The position numbers and the translations under genes were made by a program. Positions 35,383 through 45,911 of a DNA stretch of 64,000 bases are shown one piece after another (position 1 is the stretch's first letter; each line of letters begins with the position of its first letter). This DNA comes from Gammaproteobacteria bacterium. Lineage in GTDB: Bacteria > Pseudomonadota > Gammaproteobacteria > Pseudomonadales > Azotimanducaceae. The DNA lies in assembly GCA_028818795.1 (NCBI GenBank), contig JAPPND010000153.1, positions 1 to 64,000 of the forward strand. The letters are read 5' to 3'. A model generated the notes under the pieces. It worked only from the letters and a program-made list of their open reading frames with translations, was not told the origin of the DNA and did no database searches.

Positions 35383-36312
35383 TTGCCAACACTCCGCATC
35401 GCGACACGACGCAGCCCCCTGGCCTTGACCCAGGCCAAATTCGTGGCCGCAAGGCTGCTCGAGAACGACCCGACGCTTGAAGTCGAACTCCTCGAGGTGG
35501 CGACCAGGGGGGACATCGACCAGTCGGCTTCCCTGGTTCGGTCGGCCGACCGGGACGGCAAACCCGGCAAGGGCGTGTTCATCGACTCGTTGCGCGATGC
35601 GGTTCTCGACGGTCGCGCCGACCTTGCCGCCCATAGCATGAAGGACGTGCCCGTCGCGCCCGTCCAGGGTCTCGCCCTGACGACATTCGGTCCCCGGGCG
35701 GATCCGCGCGATGCCCTGGTCGCGAGTCCCGGTTCGGGCATCCGCGACCTCTACGACCTGGCGCCCGGTGCGAAGGTGGCGACGGTCAGCATCCGTCGCC
35801 GGGCATTGCTCAAGAGTGTCCTGCGAGACGTCGAGGTAGTGCCCGTCAGGGGTAACGTCGGCACGCGTCTGGAGCGGCTCGACGAGGGTGGCTACGACGC
35901 GTTGCTCCTGGCTTCGGCAGGCCTCGACCGACTCGGGATCGATGGCCGGATCGCCCAGCGCCTGACCACCGAGACGTTCGTTCCGGCACCGGGCCAAGGT
36001 GCGCTCGCCGTGGAATACCAGGCCACGCGTTCCGATGTCCGAGATCTCGCAAGACGGGCGGTGGATCCGAATACCGAACGCTGCGTCGTCGCGGAGCGGG
36101 AGGTCGCCCGAGCCATCGGTGCCGATTGCGCCTTGCCCCTCGGCGTCCACTGCGTCGGAAAGGGAAACCTGCGCCTGACCGCCTTCGCCGCCGACGACGA
36201 CGCCGCGCGGGTGCTGCGCGTCACCCTGTCCGGGGACGATCCTCTCGCTCTCGGCGCTGAGGCCGCCGGCCGCCTCGATGCCTTGGGTGCCCGCGAGTTG
36301 CTCGGCGTCTGA
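35383..36312 (+). CDS. hemC: porphobilinogen deaminase (hydroxymethylbilane synthase)
   Basis: The 309-residue enzyme joins four porphobilinogens into hydroxymethylbilane in haem synthesis. [20 protein letters not shown] is the standard start. [29 protein letters not shown], the Arg-rich [27 protein letters not shown] and [11 protein letters not shown] follow; the last holds the Cys that binds the dipyrromethane cofactor. I chose TTG 35383 because AAGGAG precedes it and the product aligns with homologues. The hemD start overlaps the last base of its stop codon. Confidence 0.95.
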   Translation: MPTLRIATRRSPLALTQAKFVAARLLENDPTLEVELLEVATRGDIDQSASLVRSADRDGKPGKGVFIDSLRDAVLDGRADLAAHSMKDVPVAPVQGLALTTFGPRADPRDALVASPGSGIRDLYDLAPGAKVATVSIRRRALLKSVLRDVEVVPVRGNVGTRLERLDEGGYDALLLASAGLDRLGIDGRIAQRLTTETFVPAPGQGALAVEYQATRSDVRDLARRAVDPNTERCVVAEREVARAIGADCALPLGVHCVGKGNLRLTAFAADDDAARVLRVTLSGDDPLALGAEAAGRLDALGARELLGV

Positions 36313-36995
36313 TGCGCATCTGGCTGGCGAGAACCGAACCCGGTGCCACCCGCCAGGCGGCCTCACTTGCGGCAAACGGATTCGGTGTCTTGAAAGCGCC
36401 CGTTCTCGGCATCGAAGCGTTGCAGACCGCCCCGCCCGAAGGACCATTCGACGTGGTGGTATTCGTCTCGGAGCATGCGGTGTCCTGCGCTGCCGCCAAC
36501 GGCTGGCCTTGCGGGCCAGCAATACCCATCGGGACCGCCGCCGCCCGCGCCCTGCAGGCACGCGGCGTTGAGCCGAGTTGGCCAGCCCAGGCCAATGCAC
36601 AGGGCGTTATCGATGTCCTTGCACCGTCACCACCAGGGCGAGTGCTCGTTGTCAAAGGCCAGGGCGGCCGAACGACCCTCCAGGATTGGCTGCGCGCCCG
36701 GGAACGAACCGTCGTCGAGTGGGACGTGTATCGCCGGGTACCCCTCGATCCCGGGATTCAGGGAGAACGCGTCGATGCCATCGTGGCGGCGAGCGGCGAC
36801 GGATTGCGAGTCGTCGAACAACTGTGGTTTGCTGAACCACGCGACGCCCGCGTCCCGCTGCTGGTGCCCTCCGAGCGCGTTGCGGAACTCGCCAAGGCGA
36901 TGCGGTTTGAACGCGTCCTCGTGACGGCCGGTGCGGGTGCCTCCGCCGTCGTGGCCGGACTCCTCAAGCTGCGGGAGGGAAGTGGAAATGGCTGA
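36312..36995 (+). CDS. hemD: uroporphyrinogen-III synthase
   Basis: This 227-residue enzyme cyclises hydroxymethylbilane with ring D inversion. Family sequences vary greatly; the recognisable parts are the start [68 protein letters not shown] and YRRVPLDP. The position between hemC and hemX and the 8-bp overlap with hemX leave little doubt. It lacks any fused methyltransferase domain. Identification relies on context plus these weak motifs. Confidence 0.9.
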   Translation: MRIWLARTEPGATRQAASLAANGFGVLKAPVLGIEALQTAPPEGPFDVVVFVSEHAVSCAAANGWPCGPAIPIGTAAARALQARGVEPSWPAQANAQGVIDVLAPSPPGRVLVVKGQGGRTTLQDWLRARERTVVEWDVYRRVPLDPGIQGERVDAIVAASGDGLRVVEQLWFAEPRDARVPLLVPSERVAELAKAMRFERVLVTAGAGASAVVAGLLKLREGSGNG

Positions 36996-38163
36996 TTCCG
37001 ATTCGGACCCGATCAAACCCGAGCCGTCTACCGACGCGTCCCGGGACGCCAAGTCGAAAGCACCGACCAAGCCGGACCCTGTTGAGCCCGAACCACCGGA
37101 ACAGCCCGCGCCCACTCCCAGCGTACCCTCGGCAACCGCGCCGGCGAAGCCGCGCAGGACCGGGCGGACTCTCGCGACCTTTGCCCTGCTGCTGTCGCTC
37201 GTCGCGATCGGCGGATCGGTCTACCTGTTCTACCTGGCTTGGTTGACCGACCCGGATGCCCGGTTCGAGGCAGCGATCGGCGCGTACCAGGGCGACCTCG
37301 CCAACTTCCATGGCGCGACCACGGAGGAGGTCGCCGCGCTGCGCGAGGAATTCGCCGAACTCCGGGAGGAACTCGCCGCGCAACGCGAAGCGTTGGCCGA
37401 GGCACGCACCGCCATGACGGAAGCCATCGCCGACAACGTGGCCAGTGCGCCGCCCGCTCCTCGCGAGTGGCGGCTCGCCGAAGTGGAATACATGCTCACC
37501 ATCGCCAACCACCGATTGCTCTTGCAGGACGACGCCAAGGGTGCGCTAGGCCTCCTCGCGGCCTCGGACCGCGTGCTTGCCGACCTCGACGACTACCGCT
37601 TCCACGACGTACGCGCCCTGCTCGCCGAGGAGCAGCTTGCCCTCAAGACCGTCGGCTACGCCGACATGCAGGGCGTCTTCCTGCGCCTGGAGGCCGTCAA
37701 GCAGTTGCTCGACCGCCTGCCGCTGCGCCTGCCCGAGTACACGTCCGACGACACCGACGACACATCCACCGAAGCCCATCAGGAGGCGTCGTTGCTCGAC
37801 GCGTTTCTCGACCGTCTCGGCGGCCTCGTCCGGTTCCGCCGACACGACGGCGAGGCCATCCGCCCGCTGCTGGCGCCCCAGGAGGCCGAGTACCTGGAGC
37901 AGCACCTGCGCCTCGCCCTCGAGCGGGCCCAACTCGCGGTGTTGCGGCGGGACCAGGAGATCTTCGAGATCAGCCTTCGCGCCGCCCGGGCTTGGCTGCA
38001 TCGATTCCTCGACCCGAGCCGAACGGCCGTAGCACAAGCCATGGGAGAACTCGACGAACTCCAGAGCACCAATCTCGAGGTGCGGCCGCCGGACATCTCG
38101 CGCTCGCTCGGACGGCTTCGCCAACTGCGTCGGAACGACGACGACGCGGTCCCATCAACGTGA
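36988..38163 (+). CDS. hemX: HemX-family membrane protein
   Basis: The 391-residue protein has a Pro/Ala-rich disordered N terminus (residues 1-50) and one transmembrane helix (LATFALLLSLVAIGGSVYLF). A coiled coil (EEVAALREEFAELREELAAQ) follows, then the HemX core with REWRLAEVEYMLTIANHRLL, a segment highly typical of the family. Annotation as uroporphyrinogen-III C-methyltransferase is traditional, but HemX shows no methyltransferase motifs and probably has a scaffolding or quality-control role. Gene order hemC-hemD-hemX-hemY supports it. Confidence 0.9.
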   Translation: MADSDSDPIKPEPSTDASRDAKSKAPTKPDPVEPEPPEQPAPTPSVPSATAPAKPRRTGRTLATFALLLSLVAIGGSVYLFYLAWLTDPDARFEAAIGAYQGDLANFHGATTEEVAALREEFAELREELAAQREALAEARTAMTEAIADNVASAPPAPREWRLAEVEYMLTIANHRLLLQDDAKGALGLLAASDRVLADLDDYRFHDVRALLAEEQLALKTVGYADMQGVFLRLEAVKQLLDRLPLRLPEYTSDDTDDTSTEAHQEASLLDAFLDRLGGLVRFRRHDGEAIRPLLAPQEAEYLEQHLRLALERAQLAVLRRDQEIFEISLRAARAWLHRFLDPSRTAVAQAMGELDELQSTNLEVRPPDISRSLGRLRQLRRNDDDAVPST

Positions 38164-39329
38164 TCCGTCTGATCGTCCTATTGGTCGTTGGCCTTGGGGC
38201 CGGCGCCGTGCTTGCGTTCCTGATGGTTCGCGACCCCGGCTACGTCCTCGTTTCCTACGACGGCGCCACGATGGAGACGAGCCTCTGGTTCGCGCTCGCT
38301 TGCCTCATCCTCTTGGCCGTGCTCGCCTATCTCCTCGGCTTCCTTATCCGGCGTCTAGCACGAAGCGGATTCGCCGTATCCGGTTGGTTCCGCTGGCGCC
38401 GCACGACCAAAGCGCGCAACCGGTCCCTGACGGGGATCATGCTGCTCGCCGAGGGTCGCTGGAGCGAAGCCAAGCGGGCTCTCCTCGAGTCCGCGGACCG
38501 TATCGACACGCCCTTGGCCAACTTGCTCGCCGCGGCCCGGTCTGCGAACGAGCTCGGCGACTACAAGGAACGCGACGACATCCTCGGCCAAGCCCGGGAG
38601 TCGACACCGCAGGCCGACTTCGTCGTCGAACTCGTGCGAGCCGAACTGCAGCAGGTCGCCGGGCAATGGGCCCGGAGCATCGCAACGCTGAACGAGCTTC
38701 GCGCAAAGTCGCCGCAGCACCCGATGGTCCTCAAGAGGCTGTTCGACGCCCACGAGAAACTGGGGGATTTCGACGCGGTCGCGGAACTCGCGCCCTCGCT
38801 TCCCAAGGACGCGGCACCCGACATGGCAGGCGTGCAAGCCGCGATCTGGCGCGCCCGCTTCGCGAAATGCAAGGCGAGCGCCGACGCCGCCGAACACGCG
38901 CGCAAGGCCTGGAAAGCGATGCCGAAGAAACTCCGCTCCGACGAGGGAATCGTGACCGACTACGTTGACGCCCTGGCACCTGCCGCGCCGGTCGAGGCCG
39001 AAGGCGTCCTGCGCCGAGCGCTGAAGAAGGACTGGCGCGAAGCCTGGATCCGTCGCTACGGCACCGTCGATTCCAACCCGGTCAAGCAACTGGCCTTCGC
39101 CAAGCAGTGGCTTAAGAGCCGACCCGACGACCCCGTGCTCCTGCTGACGCTGGGACGACTGGCGGCCAGCACCGGGAACACCGAAGAGGCGAAATCGTAC
39201 CTAGAAGCCAGCCTCGAGAGCCGGGAGGATGCCGACACGCTCGCCGAACTCGGCCGCTTGTGCTCGTCCGCCGGACAGGCTGAAACCGCCAACGGCTACC
39301 TGTCGCGCGCGGTGGAGATCAAACCGTAG
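38160..39329 (+). CDS. hemY: HemY-family TPR membrane protein
   Basis: The 389-residue protein starts at GTG 38160, overlapping the hemX stop by GTGA. Two N-terminal transmembrane segments (IRLIVLLVVGLGAGAVLAFL; LWFALACLILLAVLAYLLGF) precede TPR-like helical repeats, for example LSLTGIML-type LTGIMLLAEGRWSEAKRALL and DPVLLLTLGRLAASTGNTEE. This HemY is unrelated to the HemY protoporphyrinogen oxidase of Bacillus. It is common in gammaproteobacteria, where its role in haem synthesis is structural or regulatory. Its stop TAG coincides with the end of a GTAGGGG repeat. Confidence 0.9.
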   Translation: MIRLIVLLVVGLGAGAVLAFLMVRDPGYVLVSYDGATMETSLWFALACLILLAVLAYLLGFLIRRLARSGFAVSGWFRWRRTTKARNRSLTGIMLLAEGRWSEAKRALLESADRIDTPLANLLAAARSANELGDYKERDDILGQARESTPQADFVVELVRAELQQVAGQWARSIATLNELRAKSPQHPMVLKRLFDAHEKLGDFDAVAELAPSLPKDAAPDMAGVQAAIWRARFAKCKASADAAEHARKAWKAMPKKLRSDEGIVTDYVDALAPAAPVEAEGVLRRALKKDWREAWIRRYGTVDSNPVKQLAFAKQWLKSRPDDPVLLLTLGRLAASTGNTEEAKSYLEASLESREDADTLAELGRLCSSAGQAETANGYLSRAVEIKP

Positions 39330-39430
39330 GGGACGGGCTTGTCCCGGCCCGTTGCTGACACCGGGCATTCGGCGCGGGCGACCACTCGGGCGACCGCGCG
39401 CCCTTGCAGGCGGGATAGGGTCGCCCCTAC
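39326..39430. repeat. GTAGGGG...CCCCTAC intergenic repeat element
   Basis: The element starts GTAGGGG (39326-39332) and ends CCCCTAC (39424-39430). Its left part holds 19 bp identical to the inverted copy at 19782-19800. Two GGGCGACC units (39376, 39388) can pair with GGTCGCCC (39419-39426). It fills the space between the convergent hemY and rho genes, so it could act as a bidirectional hairpin. It supplies the hemY stop codon. Confidence 0.8.
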
Positions 39431-39447
39431 GGGCTTAGACCTGCCCG

Positions 39448-40710
<1,263 letters not shown>

Positions 40711-40894
40711 GGTGGGTTCGGTTCTATGTGGCCTAGGTAGCGGTGAGGATGCGGGCACGGACGCCCACGTGGGTTGAGGGAGATGTGGTTGTTGGAAGGT
40801 TCCGTAAGCTGACGCTTGGCTCGTGCCGTCCCCTCTTGGAGCGCCGCCTCGCAAGGAAGCGCGTGCGGCTCGAGCTTGATGGACTTCGCAACGA

Positions 40895-40924
40895 ATCCTA
40901 AAGAAGAACCGCGTTGCCGGACAA
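40895..40924 (-). promoter_or_regulatory. possible rho promoter
   Basis: On the minus strand, TTGTCC (40924-40919) and TAGGAT (40900-40895) are separated by 18 bp, four of six matches in each box. Transcription would begin about 180 bp before the rho ATG. Confidence 0.3.
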
Positions 40925-40995
40925 GTCCGCGTGCGTCTGTGATTCCGACTCTACCACCGCGAGATTGGCGGCGTCTACAGGGGGGTATCTTCGCC

Positions 40996-41022
40996 GGCCG
41001 CAGGGCACCGGCGGCCCTGCGG
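40996..41022 (-). terminator. GC-rich hairpin after trxA
   Basis: GCCGCAGGG (40996-41004) and CCCTGCGGC (41014-41022) form a perfect 9-bp stem with a 9-base loop, 12 bp after the trxA stop. No T-run follows, so it is either a weak terminator or an RNA-stabilising hairpin. Confidence 0.4.
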
Positions 41023-41034
41023 CGGCGAACCGGG

Positions 41035-41361
41035 TTAGATGTTGCTGTCGAGAAATGCCGCCAGTTGCGACTTGGACAGCGCGCCGACCTTGGTGGCTTC
41101 GACCTCACCGTTCCGGAACAGCATCAGGGTCGGGATGCCCCGAATGCCGTACTTCGGGGGCGTTTGCTGGTTGGCGTCGATGTCGAGTTTGCAGACCTGC
41201 ACGCGGTCGGCGTATTCGTCGGCGATCTCCTCGAGAATCGGCGCAATCATCTTGCAGGGACCGCACCATTCGGCCCAATAGTCGACGAGTACCGGCTTGT
41301 CGGCGCCGAGGACCTTGTCGTGCCAATCGGCGTCGGTGACGTGTTGAATGTTTTCCGACAT
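41035..41361 (-). CDS. trxA: thioredoxin
   Basis: The 108-residue protein is a canonical thioredoxin. The active site is [16 protein letters not shown], the buried Asp lies before it, the cis-Pro loop is [11 protein letters not shown], and the end is [14 protein letters not shown]. It reduces protein disulfides using NADPH via thioredoxin reductase. It sits upstream of rho as in E. coli. In Pseudomonas, ppx-ppk and hemB lie on its other side; hemB is here, but ppx-ppk is replaced by small orphan genes. Confidence 0.97.
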   Translation of the reverse strand: MSENIQHVTDADWHDKVLGADKPVLVDYWAEWCGPCKMIAPILEEIADEYADRVQVCKLDIDANQQTPPKYGIRGIPTLMLFRNGEVEATKVGALSKSQLAAFLDSNI

Positions 41362-41469
41362 TGAGTCTGCTCCTAAACGTGCTGCGGTTCGGCAGGGGGG
41401 CTAAAGGCGAATCGTAACATTCGCAAATACCAAGATGGGGTTGATGGGATGACTTTCAACGGTGGCGAG

Positions 41470-41718
41470 TCAGACCGAACGGTGGCGGCATGTGGTCTCG
41501 CTCTCCCTCAAACGAGAGCGTCTGCGCAACAGTCGGAACGTTGCCACCCCGGCTACGATGGCGACAATTAGCGCTGCCGCCCCGGCAGCCTGCTGACCGG
41601 TAGTGGTCGTTCCACCAAACGCAAAGAGGGTTAGCGCCGCCGTGAGCCCCCCAGCGACATTCGCGACAATAAACGCCGCGACCAGCGCCACCGCGCCAGC
41701 GTTGAAAGAGTTCGTCAT
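41470..41718 (-). CDS. 82-residue two-helix membrane protein
   Basis: From the ATG at 41718 the product has two hydrophobic segments (AVALVAAFIVANVAGGLTAA and GQQAAGAAALIVAIVAGVAT), joined by a Gly/Thr loop. The basic tail FRLLRRRSRLRE follows. Two helices and a positively charged end are also typical of holin-like and small pore or immunity proteins, but no homology is recognised. It lies in the trxA-hemB interval, where the Pseudomonas order has ppx-ppk, and may be an acquired or newly arisen gene. Confidence 0.45.
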   Translation of the reverse strand: MTNSFNAGAVALVAAFIVANVAGGLTAALTLFAFGGTTTTGQQAAGAAALIVAIVAGVATFRLLRRRSRLRESETTCRHRSV

Positions 41719-41929
41719 CGTCGGGCTCTGTCCCCGGATTGTCGCGTAGCTTAAACGGCCCCAATCCGACAATCACTTCTCCTGTGCAGTAGTTGACGGC
41801 CATGGACTTGAAGTCCCAACGGCTCAGATGGATTTGGTAGTTTGTCGATCGGGGAAGCTGCCGATCTCCCTTGTCGCCGTTCCAGATCTCAGGCAGCGGA
41901 CTCGCGGCATCGACCCACCGCTGGATCAC
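41719..41929 (-). CDS. possible small orphan protein upstream of the two-helix gene
   Basis: The open frame starts at GTG 41929 and reads IQRWVDAASPLPEIWNGDKG, STNYQIHLSRWDFKSMAVNY and LRDNPGTEPDDDELFQRW. Composition is protein-like only over these 70 residues. Beyond 41718 the same frame continues as Arg/Gly-rich noise over the next gene, so the real end is uncertain and this may be the 5' remnant of a larger gene. No family is recognised. Confidence 0.3.
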
Positions 41930-41956
41930 CTCCGCGAGATCAAAGCAGACAAGGGT

Positions 41957-43320
<1,364 letters not shown>

Positions 43321-44583
43321 ATGAAATACGAAAACAACCTCGTCGTGATCGGTGCCGGATCGGCCGGCTTGATCGCCGCGTTGATCGCAGCGACCGTCAA
43401 AGCACGGGTGAGCTTGGTGGAAAGCGGGGCGATGGGCGGCGATTGCCTGAACACCGGGTGTGTCCCATCCAAGACCCTGATCGCGTCCGCGAAGGCAGCC
43501 CACGTGCTGAGCCATGGAGAACGCTACGGCTTGAAGAACGTCGTCGGTGAGGTCGACTTCGCCAAGGTGATGGCGCGGGTGCGAGACGCCATCGCCACGA
43601 TCGCACCGAAAGACTCGATGGAGCGCTACGAGAGCTTGGGAGTGCGTTGCCTTGCCGGACACGCCAAAGTCGTCGACGGCCATACGGTGGAGGTCGGCGA
43701 CAGACGCCTGACCACTCGCCGAATCGTCGTTGCGGCCGGTGCGGAACCCTTCGTGCCGCCGATTCCGGGCATCGGGGACGTGGACATCCTGACCTCGGAC
43801 AATGTGTGGGACCTCAACGAACTTCCGGGGAGACTGGCGGTGCTAGGCGGCGGGCCCATCGGCTGCGAGCTCGCCCAGGCGTTCGCCCGTCTCGGCAGCC
43901 AAGTCGCGCTGATCGACATGGAAGACCGCCTGCTGCCGAGGGAGGATCCCGATGCCGCCGCGGTCGTCGAGACCGTGCTCGCCGAGGAGGGCGTCGAGGT
44001 CCTGACGGGACACCGGGCCACGCGCATCGATCCGGACGCAATCACCCTGGACACAGCCGACCGGTCGGGCAAGCGCGTTCCCTTCGACCGGATCCTTGTC
44101 GCCGTGGGCCGACGGGCCCGCAGCACCGGGTTCGGTCTTGAAGACCTAGGCGTTCAAACCAACCGCGATGGGACGCTCGTCGTCAATGGGGCGCTGCGCA
44201 CCACCTCGCCCACGATCTACGCCTGCGGCGACGTCATCGGCCCCTACCAGACGGGGGCAGTGTCCGCCGGCTCGATTCACGGCCAGGACGACCCGATTTC
44301 GCTGGACGGCAACGACAAGGATCCGTGCGGCGATATTGGGAGCGACGGCCTGAGGGACGGTTGCAGGGCTGCGATCGCCATCTGCGGCGAGGGGAACGTC
44401 AAGAGCATGAGTGTGACGACCGACAAGGACGGCACGGGCTCAGTGTCGGTCACCGTGGGCAAAAAGGGTGGCGAAGTGACTGGAGGCGGTGGTTCCCAAA
44501 CCACGACAGACATCGTATGCAGAGGAACGGAATCCAACGACTCGGGATCGAACGATTCGGGATCCAGCGACTCGGGGTCCTAA
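43321..44583 (+). CDS. chimeric protein: truncated flavin disulfide reductase fused to a Cys/Gly-rich peptide tail
   Basis: Residues 1-312 are a pyridine nucleotide-disulfide oxidoreductase of the MerA/dihydrolipoamide dehydrogenase group. VIGAGSAGL binds FAD, GGDCLNTGCVPSK holds the redox cysteines 42 and 47, VLGGGPIGCELAQAF binds NAD(P)H, and YACGDVIGPYQ is the last FAD contact. The C-terminal dimerisation domain with its catalytic His is absent. Residues 313-420 are unrelated: TGAVSAGSIHGQDDPISLDG resembles the end of a double-glycine export leader, followed by a Cys-containing, Gly/Ser-rich region and SNDSGSNDSGSSDSGS. I infer a deletion that joined two genes. Reductase activity is unlikely. 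Confidence 0.75.
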   Translation: MKYENNLVVIGAGSAGLIAALIAATVKARVSLVESGAMGGDCLNTGCVPSKTLIASAKAAHVLSHGERYGLKNVVGEVDFAKVMARVRDAIATIAPKDSMERYESLGVRCLAGHAKVVDGHTVEVGDRRLTTRRIVVAAGAEPFVPPIPGIGDVDILTSDNVWDLNELPGRLAVLGGGPIGCELAQAFARLGSQVALIDMEDRLLPREDPDAAAVVETVLAEEGVEVLTGHRATRIDPDAITLDTADRSGKRVPFDRILVAVGRRARSTGFGLEDLGVQTNRDGTLVVNGALRTTSPTIYACGDVIGPYQTGAVSAGSIHGQDDPISLDGNDKDPCGDIGSDGLRDGCRAAIAICGEGNVKSMSVTTDKDGTGSVSVTVGKKGGEVTGGGGSQTTTDIVCRGTESNDSGSNDSGSSDSGS

Positions 44584-45911
44584 CCGCGCTCCTTGCTGCG
44601 ACGTGCCTGCCTGGAGCATGGGTTTCCGGGCAGGCTCGTCAACCCGAAAGCCCCGAAGGACTGCTGTGGGACGTGAGGCAGGCGCAGCGCCGCGGCGACT
44701 TCGGCGCAGCGTGGGACGCTTACCTCCGGTTCTTCCGCCACCTGGACCGAAACACGGTCGACATGCTGATTTTCGGTCGCTGTTTCGCCGAAAAGCAGTG
44801 TCCTTACTTCGACAGCCTCGGAGCCTACCTGGGGAAAACCAAACGGGAGTTCGACACCTTGGGTTCCTTCTGTCCGGATTGGCAGGAGTGGTGGGACACA
44901 TCGCTAGAAGGCAACATCAAGCCGGGCACGACGCTGGAGAATATCGCCTACATCAAGGGCGTTCCCCAGCGGATGCTGAGGAAGGGTCTCGGCGGCGACT
45001 GTGAGGAGTGGCGTCGGAACACACGGCTGATGCTTCACGAGCAACCCGTCTCCCGAGATCTGCCCACAATCGATGTGCAAATGAGGCTGATGGATGACGG
45101 GCGCAGCAAGCTACCCGAGGTGGCGGTCCGAATCGGTCCGCACGGAGTCTGGGCACTTGTCGACACGGGGGCGATGCAGTTCTTCTTGAACGGCGAACCA
45201 AGCGACGAGGCGACGTGGGGCATCTCCCGGTTGCTGCCCAGTCAAACGTGGACGGTTAACGGATGGGTTCCCGCCCCAACAGTGAGACTGGCACGGCTCC
45301 GCCTGGGCGCCGCCGTGGTAGCGAACCCTACCGGCTGGATCGTAATCGGCCGGCCCGGCCGATCCACCGCCGGGATAGGCATGAACGTGTTCATGCACTA
45401 CGGGGCCGTCTGCTTCGACTGGCGCAACGAAAGGTTACACCTCGGACGCCTAGGGCCCTGTGCCAACGGCCAGGAACCCGACAACGCGATCATCTCCCCC
45501 CACTTCACTCCATATGTCGAAGCAGCCGCGAAACCGGGTCGCGAAGCCGCCAAGACACCGCGCCTACCCACATCGGACTCGACGCCGTACCGGAATTGGA
45601 CGCCCCCATCTTCGTCGGCGTGGGTGCTCGTGGATACCGGTGCGACCGACAATCATTGCTCGAAGGCGTTCGCCGAGTCGGACGCGATCTGGGAGGACGG
45701 TCGCTTCTCGTTCGGCGACGGCTTGACCGCAGTCTGCACTCGCGTCGGCACCACCGTAGTGAACGATCCGAACTTCGGTTTTTCGGCCATTCTCGGCATG
45801 GAGACGCTGCTCGAATTCGATGCCTTCGGCTGGGAACTCGACCCGTTCAAGGTCTACTTCGTCCCGCGAGCGGACGACGACGGAAATGAACGCCGCGATG
45901 GGGGACGATAG
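44517..45911 (+). CDS. exported tandem retropepsin-like aspartyl protease
   Basis: The 464-residue protein starts at ATG 44517, overlapping the previous gene by 67 bp. A signal-like segment (LGVLTALLAATCLPGAWVSG, about 19-38) precedes a helical region (about 45-175, possibly TPR-like). Two aspartyl protease domains follow: VWALVDTGAMQFF (Asp216) with GIGMNVFMHYGAVCFDWRNE, and WVLVDTGATDNHC (Asp373) with ILGMETLLEFDAFGWELDP. Each unit has the DTG and the downstream hydrophobic-Gly motif of retropepsins, so one chain could form a complete active site. Position between a double-glycine-like peptide and an HlyD-type gene suggests a peptide-processing role; this is inference. Confidence 0.78.
   Translation: MQRNGIQRLGIERFGIQRLGVLTALLAATCLPGAWVSGQARQPESPEGLLWDVRQAQRRGDFGAAWDAYLRFFRHLDRNTVDMLIFGRCFAEKQCPYFDSLGAYLGKTKREFDTLGSFCPDWQEWWDTSLEGNIKPGTTLENIAYIKGVPQRMLRKGLGGDCEEWRRNTRLMLHEQPVSRDLPTIDVQMRLMDDGRSKLPEVAVRIGPHGVWALVDTGAMQFFLNGEPSDEATWGISRLLPSQTWTVNGWVPAPTVRLARLRLGAAVVANPTGWIVIGRPGRSTAGIGMNVFMHYGAVCFDWRNERLHLGRLGPCANGQEPDNAIISPHFTPYVEAAAKPGREAAKTPRLPTSDSTPYRNWTPPSSSAWVLVDTGATDNHCSKAFAESDAIWEDGRFSFGDGLTAVCTRVGTTVVNDPNFGFSAILGMETLLEFDAFGWELDPFKVYFVPRADDDGNERRDGGR

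Larger units (their letters stand above)
40711..41034 (-). other. trxA-rho intergenic leader region
   Basis: The 324 bp before rho hold a GC-rich hairpin just after trxA and a possible promoter (both listed). The remaining 185 bp would be a long untranslated leader, as is usual for rho, which is autoregulated in enteric bacteria. I see no leader peptide that I can support. Confidence 0.45.

Noticed and set aside
37239..38159. 5' extension of the hemY frame
   Set aside because: The frame is open for 300 codons upstream but encodes Arg/Pro-rich noise over hemX; the GTG at 38160 gives the real start.
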